This document shows positions 9,178 to 18,381 of a stretch of 64,000 bases of DNA, one piece after another. Numbering within the stretch: the stretch's first letter is position 1; each line of letters begins with the position of its first letter. A model generated the notes under the pieces. The model saw nothing but the letters and a program-made list of their open reading frames with translations, searched no databases and had not been told where the DNA came from. The stretch covers positions 22,520 through 86,519 of the forward strand of contig JALGUJ010000004.1 of assembly GCA_029820945.1 (NCBI GenBank), in the 5' to 3' direction. Source of the stretch: Candidatus Zipacnadia bacterium (lineage in GTDB: Bacteria > Armatimonadota > Zipacnadia > Zipacnadales > UBA5352). The position numbers and the translations under genes were made by a program.

Positions 9178-11013
9178 GTGCGACTGCGTCTTACGGCGGT
9201 CGTCATGGCTGCCGCCATGCTTACAGCCGGCCCCGAGGGGGACACAAGTGTGCAGAGCGACGGCTACCACGCGGTAACACTGCTGGACCTGGACAATCCC
9301 CTGTCCCCGGCCTGGCTGCAGCGGGCCGGAATCGACTACGTCTACGCCTCGGCCCCGCCACTGGAGGTCGGGCCGGATCAGGCAGCCGTCATCGCGGAAG
9401 GGAGCCGTGACGCCTGGGAACGCGTGATGCGCCTCTACGAGGGAACCGGCGTGAAGGTCCTCCTGATGGGCAATTTCTACATCAAGCCCGCGGAGGAGCA
9501 CCAGGCGGTGGACTTCTGGGGCCGCCGCCATCCCATGGCGTGCTTCCGCAATCCCGGCTTTCAGGACGCGATGGCCGAGCGGATCGCCGATCTCGCGCGC
9601 GCCTTCTCGGAGTACTCCGCCTTCGGCGGCTTCGCCTTCGATGACGGCCCGCACGTGCGCGTGGACTGCTGCTACTGCGACCTCTGCCGCGAGCAGTTCG
9701 AGGAGCAGTACGGCGTGGCCCCACCCGCCTTCGAGCCCCGCGAGGGCCCGCGCCGCATCGACGACGACGACCCCACTCTGCTCTGGGAGCAGTTCCAGCG
9801 CGAGAGCTGGCAGATCTACCTGCGCACGCAGAGCAAGGCCGTGCGCTCCGTCTCCGACGACCTGTTGATGGTCACGATCCCATCGGACAGCTACTTCTAC
9901 GGGCGCTTCCTGAATGTGGACGTAGCGCCCGAGGAGACCCGCCTCGGCCACGGCGGGCGTCTGCAGCGCATCGAGCGCATCCAGCCGCGCCTGTGGACCA
10001 TCTTCCAGAGCTTCCCGCTCGCTCGCCTGCCCGAGGCCGATGAGGAGGGCCTCCAGCCCTGGGCCGTGGGCGCGCACATCACGGCCGACTCGCCCAAGAT
10101 GCTCATGCAGTGCGAGGGCCCCTACGCGCCGACGTACGGACGGGTGCAGTACATGAGCCCCGCCGAGATCGAGCGCATGGCCAGGGTCACGCTGACCGAG
10201 GGGGCCAACGCGATCTGCTACTGGACGCCCGGCCCACAGTTGCCCTACTACCCGGACGCGTTCGACGCCATGGCCGAGGTCCACTGCGAGGTCGAGCAGA
10301 TCGGCGAGGAGCTGGCACGCCGCCGGCCCGTCCCGGCCGCCATCGGCTTGCTCTACTCCACGACTACCGAGGTGCTTGAGCAGGCCTGGGTGGAGAACAC
10401 CTCCGAGCGCTGGCGACACCTCCACGCCTTCGAGGGGCTCAGCTACGCCATGCGCCGCTCCAACGTGCCCTTCGACATCATCATGGAGGACGAGCTTGAC
10501 CCCCAGCGCCTGCGGGGGCTCGGCGCCCTGGTGCTGCCGGCCGTCCGCTTCCTGACCGACTCGGCGGCGACCATGATCGAGCAGGCCGGTGCCGAGAGCG
10601 CCCTGCGAGTGCTGGCGGCCGGCCAGTGCCTGCCCCTGCGGGGGATGGTCAACAGCGGCTGCGACCCCCTGATCTGGCACAACTGGGCCCGGCGGGGCTA
10701 CCGCCAGGAGAGGCACGCCAATGAGCAGTGGCACGAGTTCCGCAACGTGCTCGCCCACCAGCTCATCCCGCTGATCCAGGCGCCCGTACGCGTCTACTCC
10801 GAGCGCGCGGTCGGCCGGCTCTTCGACATCGGCGACGGCCAGATGATGCTCATGGTCGCGAGCTGGGACCTCGAAGAACTGGGCGAGGTCGCGGTCGAGG
10901 GCAGCGGGCGCGCCACCGACATGCTCAGCGGCCGGGAGATGGGCCAGGTGGCCGACATAGGCCGGCTGACCATCCCGCCCGCCGGCTGGCGCGTGCTGCG
11001 CATCTCGCCCTGA
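9178..11013 (+). CDS. secreted glycoside-hydrolase-like TIM-barrel protein (beta-galactosidase-type architecture)
   Basis: GTG 9178 after GAGGAGGCGG gives a signal peptide; FGGFAFDDGPHVRVDCCYCDLCREQFEEQYG and trimerisation-like C-terminal part ending in the typical 'LSGREMGQ..IPPAGWRVLRI'. Confidence 0.6.
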   Translation: MRLRLTAVVMAAAMLTAGPEGDTSVQSDGYHAVTLLDLDNPLSPAWLQRAGIDYVYASAPPLEVGPDQAAVIAEGSRDAWERVMRLYEGTGVKVLLMGNFYIKPAEEHQAVDFWGRRHPMACFRNPGFQDAMAERIADLARAFSEYSAFGGFAFDDGPHVRVDCCYCDLCREQFEEQYGVAPPAFEPREGPRRIDDDDPTLLWEQFQRESWQIYLRTQSKAVRSVSDDLLMVTIPSDSYFYGRFLNVDVAPEETRLGHGGRLQRIERIQPRLWTIFQSFPLARLPEADEEGLQPWAVGAHITADSPKMLMQCEGPYAPTYGRVQYMSPAEIERMARVTLTEGANAICYWTPGPQLPYYPDAFDAMAEVHCEVEQIGEELARRRPVPAAIGLLYSTTTEVLEQAWVENTSERWRHLHAFEGLSYAMRRSNVPFDIIMEDELDPQRLRGLGALVLPAVRFLTDSAATMIEQAGAESALRVLAAGQCLPLRGMVNSGCDPLIWHNWARRGYRQERHANEQWHEFRNVLAHQLIPLIQAPVRVYSERAVGRLFDIGDGQMMLMVASWDLEELGEVAVEGSGRATDMLSGREMGQVADIGRLTIPPAGWRVLRISP

Positions 11014-11078
11014 CGGCGCCGCTTGGCGGCACCCGCCGCGCAATCCTCTCAATGACCATCCCGGGAGGTCTCTGCGCC

Positions 11079-13979
11079 ATGCCCACATCACCCGAACGGG
11101 CACTGCTGATCGTGAGCCTGTGCATCGCCGTCTGCGCCGCCGCGGCAGCCGCACAGGAGATGGTCGTCAACCCCGACTTCGCGCCCGACGAGAGCGGCTT
11201 CCGGGCGCGGGGCTGGCGCTTCGAGGACTTCAACACCGGCGGCGCACCGCTGTATGACGCCCACGGTGGGCGTGACGGCGGTGGCGCGCTCGGCGTCCGC
11301 TGCGAGACGGAGAAGCAGCGCGGTGCCTGGCAGCAGCACGTCCCGCTGGAGGCGCGGCGCTACATCCACGCGTCCGGGTGGTACCGCACCGAGGCCGTTT
11401 CCACGCGCGGTGCCGCCACGCTGCGGCTCACCTGGCTCGCCGCCCTCAAGGGCTGGGAGTTCCTCAGCGACTCGCGACTGGCGCTGCCACCGGCTGAGGA
11501 GTGGACGCAGTTCCAGGGCGTGTTCGCAGCGGCGGATGACGCCGTCTGTGTGGCGCCGGAGCTGTTCAACTTCTTCGCCGCCGGCACGGTCTGGTGGGAC
11601 GAGATCCATCTCCGGGAAGCGACGACGCAGGAGGTCAGAGAGATGCTCGCAGGCGAGCTGGACCGGGAGCCCCGCGACGGCGAGGTGCGGTACTCCCCAG
11701 CCGACGGTGACGCCACCGAAACCAACCCGCCCGCGTTCGTGTGGCTGCCCTCGGGCGATGTGAATCGCTACCTGCTGCAGTACGCGCCCGGCGGCGAGTT
11801 CGGCGGCCCGGACGCGGTCAGCGTCGAGAACTGGCCGCTGACCGTCTACACGCCGCACGAGACGCTCCGGCCGGGCGACTGGGCCTGGCGCTACGGCGTG
11901 CTGACCGATGCGGGCCCGGCCTTCAGCAGAGCGAGGCGGTTCACCATCCCGGAGGACGCGGTCGAGTTCCCGCTGCCGCGCATCGACGAGGTCGTGGCAC
12001 GTATCCCGCGCGTCCATCCCCGAGCCTACTTCCACCGAGATGGGCTGGACGAGCTGCGCGGGAAGATCGCCCGGGACCCGGCCTACGCGCAGATGGCCGA
12101 GCCCGTCATCCGCCGCGCGGAGCGCCACATCGGCGAGGAGTTGTACCCCGAGCCCGACTACCTGCCCGACGGCGGGATCGAGCGCAGCCGCGCCTACCAG
12201 GAGTGCTTCCGCACGATGCGTCCATTCACCGCCGGTATGGAGACCTGCGCGAAGGCCTACGTGCTGACCGGTGACGAGCGCTTCGGGCAGGAGGCGCGCC
12301 GGCGGCTCATGCACTTCATGAGCTGGGACCCCGACGGACCCACCAGCGTTCGCGCCAACGACGAGGCCGCCATGGACATCGGCAAGCGCGGCCCGCGCAC
12401 CTACGACTGGATCTACGACCTGCTGAGCGATGAGGAGCGCGAGACCTGCCGCCGGGTGCTCGGCCGGCGCGTTCAGCAGATGAACGAGCTGCATCGGCGC
12501 ATGCCCTTCACCAGCAGGCCCTTCTCCAGCCATCCCGGGCGCATGATCGGCTTCGTGGTCGAGGACTCGATCATCCTCGCGCACGAGGTGCCCGAGGCCC
12601 GCGAGTGGCTGGACTACACGCTCCGGCTGCTGTGGTCGGTCTACCCCGCCTGGGGCGGGCCGGACGGCGGCTGGGCGGAGGGGCCCGGGTACTGGCACGC
12701 CTATGTCGGCATGCTCCAGCCTGCTGTACTGCTGCTGGACGAGATTGGCGTGCCCTTCAAGGACAAGCCGTTCTGCCGCAACAACGGCTGGTTCGGGCTC
12801 TATGCAGTGCCGGTCGGCGGGAAGATGCGGCCCTTCGGCGACGGGCACTCCGGCTCGGTGGGGCGCGGCGATGGCGAGGTGCTCTACCGGTGGGCGACCC
12901 TGTACCACAACCCGTACTGGCGCTGGTATGCCGAGCAGATGGGAGCCGGCCCCGGAACGGCGCCTGGCCAGTTCGGCTTCTACAACCCCGACCTGCAGGC
13001 GAAGCCCCCCTCGGACATCCCGCAGGCGCGGGCCTTCTGGGACATCGGCCTGGCGGCCATGCACTCGAACCTGGCCGACCCCGATGGCGACGTCTACCTC
13101 CTGATGCGCTCCAGCCCCTACGGCTCGGTCAGTCACAGCCACGCCTCGCAGAACGCAATCGCCATCGGAGCCTTCGGCGAGGCGCTCGCGATCAGCTCCG
13201 GGTACTACCAGCTCTACGGCTGCCCGCACCACTCGCAGTGGACGTGGGAGACGCGCGCGCACAACTCCATCCTCGTGGACAACGAGGGGCAGGTCAAGCG
13301 CAGCCCGCGCTCCCGGGGGCGCATAGCGGCTTTCGACGACCAGGCCGAGTACTGCTACGCCGTCGGCGACGCGACCGAGGCCTACGGCGGGCGGCTGAAG
13401 CGCTTCCTGCGCCGCGTGCTCTTCATCCGCCCCGACACCTTCGTGATCTGCGACGAGCTGCACAGCGCCGACGCGTCCACCTTCCAGTGGTTGCTGCACG
13501 CGCGCAACGAGATGGCGCTGGACGAGGGGGCGCAGAGCGTCCTCATCTCCTCGGGAGAGGCACGGCTGATCACGCGGCTGTTGGCGCCGGACGGCCTGTC
13601 GCTGTCGCAGGAGCAGGGCTTCCCCGTCGCGCCCGAGCGCGAGGCCGAGGATCAGTACCACATGACCGCGGACACCGCTGAACCCGCGCAGCAGGTGGTC
13701 TTCCACTCGGTGCTGACCGCCTACCGCGAGGGACAGGAGCGGCGCATCCCGGCGGCGCGGGTGCTGCAGGGCGATGGCGGTGCGGCGATCGAGCTTCGCT
13801 GGGAGGATGAGACCGCGCTGGTCCTGTGGGCGCTCGGGGATGCGCCCATGGTTCGCGTGGGCGAGATCGAGAGCGAGGCCGAGGTCGCGGTCATCCGCCG
13901 GGACAACGCCGGCGAGGTCACCTCCGTCTACACCTGCGGCGGGACGGCGGTACGTGATGGCGGCCGGCGGCTGGATTGA
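11079..13979 (+). CDS. DUF4962 / heparinase II/III family protein
   Basis: ATG 11079 after GGGAGGTC; signal peptide; TETNPPAFVWLP...YLLQYAP (DUF4962-like), then HPRAYFHRDGLDELRGKIARDPAYAQM and SHSHASQNAIAIGAFGEALAISSGYY...WTWETRAHNSILVDNEGQV (heparinase II/III). Confidence 0.8.
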   Translation: MPTSPERALLIVSLCIAVCAAAAAAQEMVVNPDFAPDESGFRARGWRFEDFNTGGAPLYDAHGGRDGGGALGVRCETEKQRGAWQQHVPLEARRYIHASGWYRTEAVSTRGAATLRLTWLAALKGWEFLSDSRLALPPAEEWTQFQGVFAAADDAVCVAPELFNFFAAGTVWWDEIHLREATTQEVREMLAGELDREPRDGEVRYSPADGDATETNPPAFVWLPSGDVNRYLLQYAPGGEFGGPDAVSVENWPLTVYTPHETLRPGDWAWRYGVLTDAGPAFSRARRFTIPEDAVEFPLPRIDEVVARIPRVHPRAYFHRDGLDELRGKIARDPAYAQMAEPVIRRAERHIGEELYPEPDYLPDGGIERSRAYQECFRTMRPFTAGMETCAKAYVLTGDERFGQEARRRLMHFMSWDPDGPTSVRANDEAAMDIGKRGPRTYDWIYDLLSDEERETCRRVLGRRVQQMNELHRRMPFTSRPFSSHPGRMIGFVVEDSIILAHEVPEAREWLDYTLRLLWSVYPAWGGPDGGWAEGPGYWHAYVGMLQPAVLLLDEIGVPFKDKPFCRNNGWFGLYAVPVGGKMRPFGDGHSGSVGRGDGEVLYRWATLYHNPYWRWYAEQMGAGPGTAPGQFGFYNPDLQAKPPSDIPQARAFWDIGLAAMHSNLADPDGDVYLLMRSSPYGSVSHSHASQNAIAIGAFGEALAISSGYYQLYGCPHHSQWTWETRAHNSILVDNEGQVKRSPRSRGRIAAFDDQAEYCYAVGDATEAYGGRLKRFLRRVLFIRPDTFVICDELHSADASTFQWLLHARNEMALDEGAQSVLISSGEARLITRLLAPDGLSLSQEQGFPVAPEREAEDQYHMTADTAEPAQQVVFHSVLTAYREGQERRIPAARVLQGDGGAAIELRWEDETALVLWALGDAPMVRVGEIESEAEVAVIRRDNAGEVTSVYTCGGTAVRDGGRRLD

Positions 13980-14066
13980 GCGTGTGCGCTCCCGGCAGGC
14001 GCAGGTCAGAGGCGGCGCCGCGGCGAACTCGGCCGCGCGTGAAGCTCGTTGGAGGAGGCGCCGCTC

Positions 14067-14840
14067 ATGGCCCACCCAGGTCGCCAACAGCCCGGCCCGC
14101 CCCAGGGGGAGGGCCGGTCTCGCTCGTGGCAGCCCCTCTGTCTGATCCTCGCCGTCGTCGGCGGATGCGGCTGCGTGGTGGTCATTCTGGCGGCTGTCGG
14201 CATCATCGGCGGCCTCTCCTGGTCGCTTTTCTCCCTCGAGGAGCATGGCGTCGAGCAGCCGGCGCCCGACGAGGCCGGGCCGGGGGGTCCCGGGGGCGAA
14301 GTGTGGGAGCCGGAGGGCGCCCCGGAGGCGCCGCTCCCGGACGCGCAGCCGCCAGGCCACGACCGGCCGGCCGAGCCGGGCGTGGCCTCGCAGCCGGGCG
14401 CGGACGCGGCCATGGACTTCGCGCGCACCCGCCGCTCGGACTGGCAGGCGACCATCACCGGCCACTCGGACGACTGGCACACGGTGCGGCTCGCGATGAA
14501 GCCGCCCGACTCCGACGAGTGGACGACCTGGCTGGAGCTGCAGTGGTCCCACGCCCTGCAGGCCTACATCCTCATCGACGAGGGCCCCATCGCAGTGGAG
14601 GACGGCGGCGAGGAGATACCCGATATCTACCGGCCCGGCGAGCAGGTCGCCGTCGAGGCGGCGCTGGGCTACGCGGAGCAACCCGACTGGGTCGCGAAGG
14701 TCGTCCGGAGCAGCGCCGACTGGCGCACCGCAACCCTCTGGGTCGGGCCGCCGGCCTCCGAGTGGGTCTGGGAGATCAAGCTGCAGTGGAACGACTCGCT
14801 GCAGTGCTATGAACTGGTGTCGATGGAGGCGATAGAGTAA
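14067..14840 (+). CDS. hypothetical membrane-anchored protein with a duplicated C-terminal domain
   Basis: RBS TTGGAGGAGG; one TM helix LCLILAVVGGCGCVVVILAAVGIIGGLSW; two similar segments (SDWQATITGHSDDWHTVRLAM...LELQWSHALQAY / PDWVAKVVRSSADWRTATLWV...IKLQWNDSLQCY). Confidence 0.75.
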   Translation: MAHPGRQQPGPPQGEGRSRSWQPLCLILAVVGGCGCVVVILAAVGIIGGLSWSLFSLEEHGVEQPAPDEAGPGGPGGEVWEPEGAPEAPLPDAQPPGHDRPAEPGVASQPGADAAMDFARTRRSDWQATITGHSDDWHTVRLAMKPPDSDEWTTWLELQWSHALQAYILIDEGPIAVEDGGEEIPDIYRPGEQVAVEAALGYAEQPDWVAKVVRSSADWRTATLWVGPPASEWVWEIKLQWNDSLQCYELVSMEAIE

Positions 14841-14866
14841 CCCGGGATCTGAGGAGGCGCCCGGCG

Positions 14867-15346
14867 ATGCCGAAACAGGTCATGGAGCGGCGCGCATCGG
14901 ACAACGTCTACCTCCACAGGGACTTCCACGGTGCGCTCAGTTCCGGGCTGATCTACCTCGAGGAGCGCTTCGGCCCCGAGGCGGTGCGCGAGTACCTGCG
15001 GCGGTTCGCGCTCGCCTACTACGCCCCCCTGCGCGAGGAGCTGCGGGAGCGCGGCCTGCAGCCCATCGCCGAGCGGCTCCGCCGCGTCTACGAGGACGAG
15101 GGCGGGCAGGTCGTCGTGGAGCTGAGCGAGCGCGAGCTGGTCGTCCGGGTGGCGGCCTGCCCGGCGGTCACGCACATGCGCGGGCATGACTACCAGGTCT
15201 CGCCCCTCTGGCATGAGACCATCCGCACCGTCAACGAGGCCATCTGCGAGGGTAGCGCCTTCGACTTCGAGCTCATCGAGTACGACGAGCTGACCGGCGC
15301 GAGCACGGGGCGCTTCTACCGGCGGGAGGGGGCGGGGCGGCAGTGA
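14867..15346 (+). CDS. conserved hypothetical protein, possibly L-2-amino-thiazoline-4-carboxylic acid hydrolase-like
   Basis: ORF coding 159 aa; same general layout as the next gene (FGPEAVREYLRRFA...). Confidence 0.55.
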   Translation: MPKQVMERRASDNVYLHRDFHGALSSGLIYLEERFGPEAVREYLRRFALAYYAPLREELRERGLQPIAERLRRVYEDEGGQVVVELSERELVVRVAACPAVTHMRGHDYQVSPLWHETIRTVNEAICEGSAFDFELIEYDELTGASTGRFYRREGAGRQ

Positions 15347-15825
15347 TCTCCTGCACCGAGTTCATCCCCGCCTACAGCGAGCTGTTCCGCTACCTCGAGG
15401 AGCGCGGCGGCCGGGAGGCCGTCGTGGACTTCTGGCAGTACCTCTCCGACCACTTCCTCGGGAACCTGCGCGAGCTGGTGGAGGAGCACGGCCTGCGCGG
15501 CTGCTGGATGTACTGGTCGCATACCCTCAACGAAGAGGCCGCCGACTTCACCATGGAGCTGGACGAGGACGCCGGCGAGTTCCGCATCACCATGCACCGC
15601 TGCCCCTCCAAGGCGCTGCTGCTTGAGCTGGATCACATGGAGCCCTATCACGACTACTGCGGCCACTGCGACGTGCTCTACCGCCGCGTGCTGGAGCCGC
15701 TGGGCTACGAGTGCATCGCGGACCTCAGCGAATGCGACGAGGCCCGGTGCAGCATCCTCGTCCGAGAGGCCGCGGGGCGTCCTGGACGGCAAGCGCACCG
15801 ACCCGTGGTGGGAGGAGTGCAATAA
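15343..15825 (+). CDS. conserved hypothetical protein (Cys/His-containing; ATC-hydrolase-like family member)
   Basis: GTG start overlaps upstream TGA (GTGA). Motifs MYWSHTLNEEAADFTM, HRCPSK, EPYHDYCGHCDVLYRRVLEPLGY. Confidence 0.65.
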   Translation: MISCTEFIPAYSELFRYLEERGGREAVVDFWQYLSDHFLGNLRELVEEHGLRGCWMYWSHTLNEEAADFTMELDEDAGEFRITMHRCPSKALLLELDHMEPYHDYCGHCDVLYRRVLEPLGYECIADLSECDEARCSILVREAAGRPGRQAHRPVVGGVQ

Positions 15826-17192
15826 CGCAGAGACCCCTGCCCCCCTCTGAGTCGCCTCCCGGCGAGATCCCGCCTCGACCGCTAACCCATCATCTGGCGC
15901 TGACCGTCTACTTCCTCGGCAATACCCTCATGTGGGGCGCGCTGCTGCACGTGGGCCTCGCCAGTCGCCTCAAGGACTGGTTCTCCGAGGAGCAGATCGG
16001 CTACTACCTCGGGCTGCTCGGCTTCGTCGGAGGGGTCGTGGGCACGGCCACGCAGATCATGATCGGTGCGGCGAGCGACCGCTCGACCTCCCGCTGGGGG
16101 CGCCGCAGGCCCTACATCGTGATCTCCACGCTCCTTTCGTTCGGCGCCCTGATGCTCATGGGCCTCAGTCGCTCCTACTGGCCCTTCGCCGGCGCGCTGG
16201 TGCTGGTGCAGCTCTTCACCAACTCGGCGCTGGGGCCGTTCACGGCCCTCCTCCCCGACACCGTGAACCGCCGCGAGCACGGCAAGGCCTCCGGCTTCAT
16301 GGGCGTGGCCCGCCTCTTCGGCGACACGGGCGGCCTGATCCTCGGCGCGCAACTGCTCAGCGCCGGCCACCTGGACGCCGCTGCGGCGGGCGCGGAGAAG
16401 CTCGTGGGCAGCGTCCCTGCCGAGGTGGTCGCGTACCACGACAGCCAGTGGCCGATCATGTGCCTGATCCTCGCCGGAGCGCTGCTGGTGGCCATGGTCT
16501 ACACCTGCATCGCCATCCCCGAGCGGCCGCTGGAGCGGCGGCCATCGGGCACGCTCTGGCGAGCCGTCACGCGCTCGTTCAACGTGGATATCACCGGTAA
16601 CCCCGACTTCTTCTGGCTGTCGCTCTCGCGAGCTGTCACGAACCTGGGCTTCTACATGTTCCTGGAGATCGTCCTCCTCTTCCTCGCCTACGCCATGAAC
16701 GTTCCAGACCCGGAGCGAACCTCGATGCTCATCCTGCTGCCGGCCATCGCCATGGCGGCGGCGAGCAGCCTGCCCTCGGGGATACTCTCTGACCGCATCG
16801 GCCGCCGACCCCTGATCTTCGCGGCGCAGTTCCTGATGGCGGCCGGCGCGGCCACCTACGCACTGGCGCCGAGCCTCATCTGGTGCTACATCGCCGCGAT
16901 CCCCGCAGGGATCGCCTACGGCATATTCACCGCGGTGGAGTGGGCGCTGGCATGCAACCTCCTGCCCGAGGGCGAGGCCGCCCGCTATCTCGGCGTGTGG
17001 AACGCCTCGGCGGTGCTGCCGCAGATCTTCGCCTTCCCTCTGGCGGGCATCATCGGCAGCGCCCTGGCGTCGGTCGGGCCGCCGGGCTTCGGCTGGCGGC
17101 TGGACTTCGCCCTCGCCACCGTCTGTTGCCTCGTCGGCGCCTACTTCCTCAGGTTCGTGCGCGAACGTCCGCCACGGGACAGCGCGCCGTAA
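15822..17192 (+). CDS. MFS transporter (GPH / SLC45-like)
   Basis: 12-TM-like hydrophobic pattern; SDRSTSRWGRRRPYIVIS and SDRIGRRPLIFAAQ. Start uncertain: no ATG/GTG close to the first TM; candidate ATA 15822 in ATAA overlap with the upstream stop. Confidence 0.8.
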   Translation: MTQRPLPPSESPPGEIPPRPLTHHLALTVYFLGNTLMWGALLHVGLASRLKDWFSEEQIGYYLGLLGFVGGVVGTATQIMIGAASDRSTSRWGRRRPYIVISTLLSFGALMLMGLSRSYWPFAGALVLVQLFTNSALGPFTALLPDTVNRREHGKASGFMGVARLFGDTGGLILGAQLLSAGHLDAAAAGAEKLVGSVPAEVVAYHDSQWPIMCLILAGALLVAMVYTCIAIPERPLERRPSGTLWRAVTRSFNVDITGNPDFFWLSLSRAVTNLGFYMFLEIVLLFLAYAMNVPDPERTSMLILLPAIAMAAASSLPSGILSDRIGRRPLIFAAQFLMAAGAATYALAPSLIWCYIAAIPAGIAYGIFTAVEWALACNLLPEGEAARYLGVWNASAVLPQIFAFPLAGIIGSALASVGPPGFGWRLDFALATVCCLVGAYFLRFVRERPPRDSAP

Positions 17193-17314
17193 CCTTCGGG
17201 GGCCCCGCCGCAGAACGTACAGGTGGAGGGAGGAGAACCCGGGCCCTCCGCCGAACGTCTTCTACGATAGGCGATAGTAGTTACCGTTGCAGAGCCGCAG
17301 GGGAGGCGCTGAGC

Positions 17315-18307
17315 ATGAACCGCACACTCCCATGTGTCTTCGTCCTGGCTCTTCTCATGGCCGCCGGCGCAGCCTGGGCCCAGCCCATGGCGGCGCCGCT
17401 GGTGAAGATCCCCACGGTCGCGGTCATGCCGTTCGAGGATGCGGCGATAGAGGGCGACTACGGCTGGACGCACTGCGCGCGGCGCTGGGGGGCGGGAGCG
17501 GGCGTCGCGGACATGATCACCACGGAGCTGCTCAACGAGGCGGAGCGGTGGCGGACCTTCCGCGTCGTCGAGCGGGACCGGCTGTTCGAGGTGCTGGCCG
17601 AGCAGGACCTGGCGGCCGGGGGGCGCATCGACCCGGCCACCGCCGCGCGCGTCGGACGTATCCTCGGCGCCGACCTGCTGCTGACGGGCGGCGTCACGCG
17701 CTTTGACGTCGAGGACGACTGGATCGGCCTGCCCTGGCGAATCGGCATCGACGCCGAGCGCCACCACGCGACCGTGGTCTTCGAGGGGCGGCTGGTGGAT
17801 ACCGAGAAGGCCGGCATCGTCGGCCACGGCCGCGGCCGCGGGACCGACACGCGCTACGGCGCGACCGTGCGCCGCGGCGACCTGGCGGGCCTCGACTTCG
17901 GCACCAGCCACTTCCGCGAGTCGATGCTCGGACGGGCCAGTGAGCGCGCCGCCCACGCGCTCGCGCAGGAGATCAGCGCGCGCATCGACCGCCTGGTCGG
18001 CCCGAGCTGCGAGTGGCTGCTCGAGGGCGACGCCATCGTCGTCTACGTTGAGGGCGGCACCGTGATGCTCAACCGCGGCGCCCGCGATGGGGTGCAGGCC
18101 GCCGACGTCTTCGCCATCCGGCGCAAGTGCCAGGACATCTTCGACCCACTCACCGGCGAGCTGCTGAAGACCATCTACGACGACATCGGCGTGCTGACCG
18201 TCCGTGAGATCGAGGAGAAGGTGTCCAGTGGCGAGGTGGTGCCCGCACCCGACGCGCCCGGCGAGCCCCGGGTCGGCGACGTCGCCGTGCGCCTGGCCGA
18301 GACCTGA
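17315..18307 (+). CDS. CsgG-family-like secreted protein
   Basis: ATG 17315 after GGGGAGGCGC; signal peptide; VAVMPFEDAAIEGDYG...VADMITTELLNEAERWRTFRVVERDRLFEVLAEQDL...AARVGRILGADLLLTGGVTRF. Confidence 0.75.
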   Translation: MNRTLPCVFVLALLMAAGAAWAQPMAAPLVKIPTVAVMPFEDAAIEGDYGWTHCARRWGAGAGVADMITTELLNEAERWRTFRVVERDRLFEVLAEQDLAAGGRIDPATAARVGRILGADLLLTGGVTRFDVEDDWIGLPWRIGIDAERHHATVVFEGRLVDTEKAGIVGHGRGRGTDTRYGATVRRGDLAGLDFGTSHFRESMLGRASERAAHALAQEISARIDRLVGPSCEWLLEGDAIVVYVEGGTVMLNRGARDGVQAADVFAIRRKCQDIFDPLTGELLKTIYDDIGVLTVREIEEKVSSGEVVPAPDAPGEPRVGDVAVRLAET

Positions 18308-18381
18308 GCGGGCGGGCTCGCCAGTATGCGTGAGCTGCGCGCGGCCAACCGGGATGCAGCGGGCCAGCGCGGAGGCGGACG

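Noticed and set aside
11088-14681. 1197-aa minus-strand ORF opposite the heparinase-like gene
   Set aside because: Shadow ORF; opposite strand carries clear signal peptide, RBS and family motifs.
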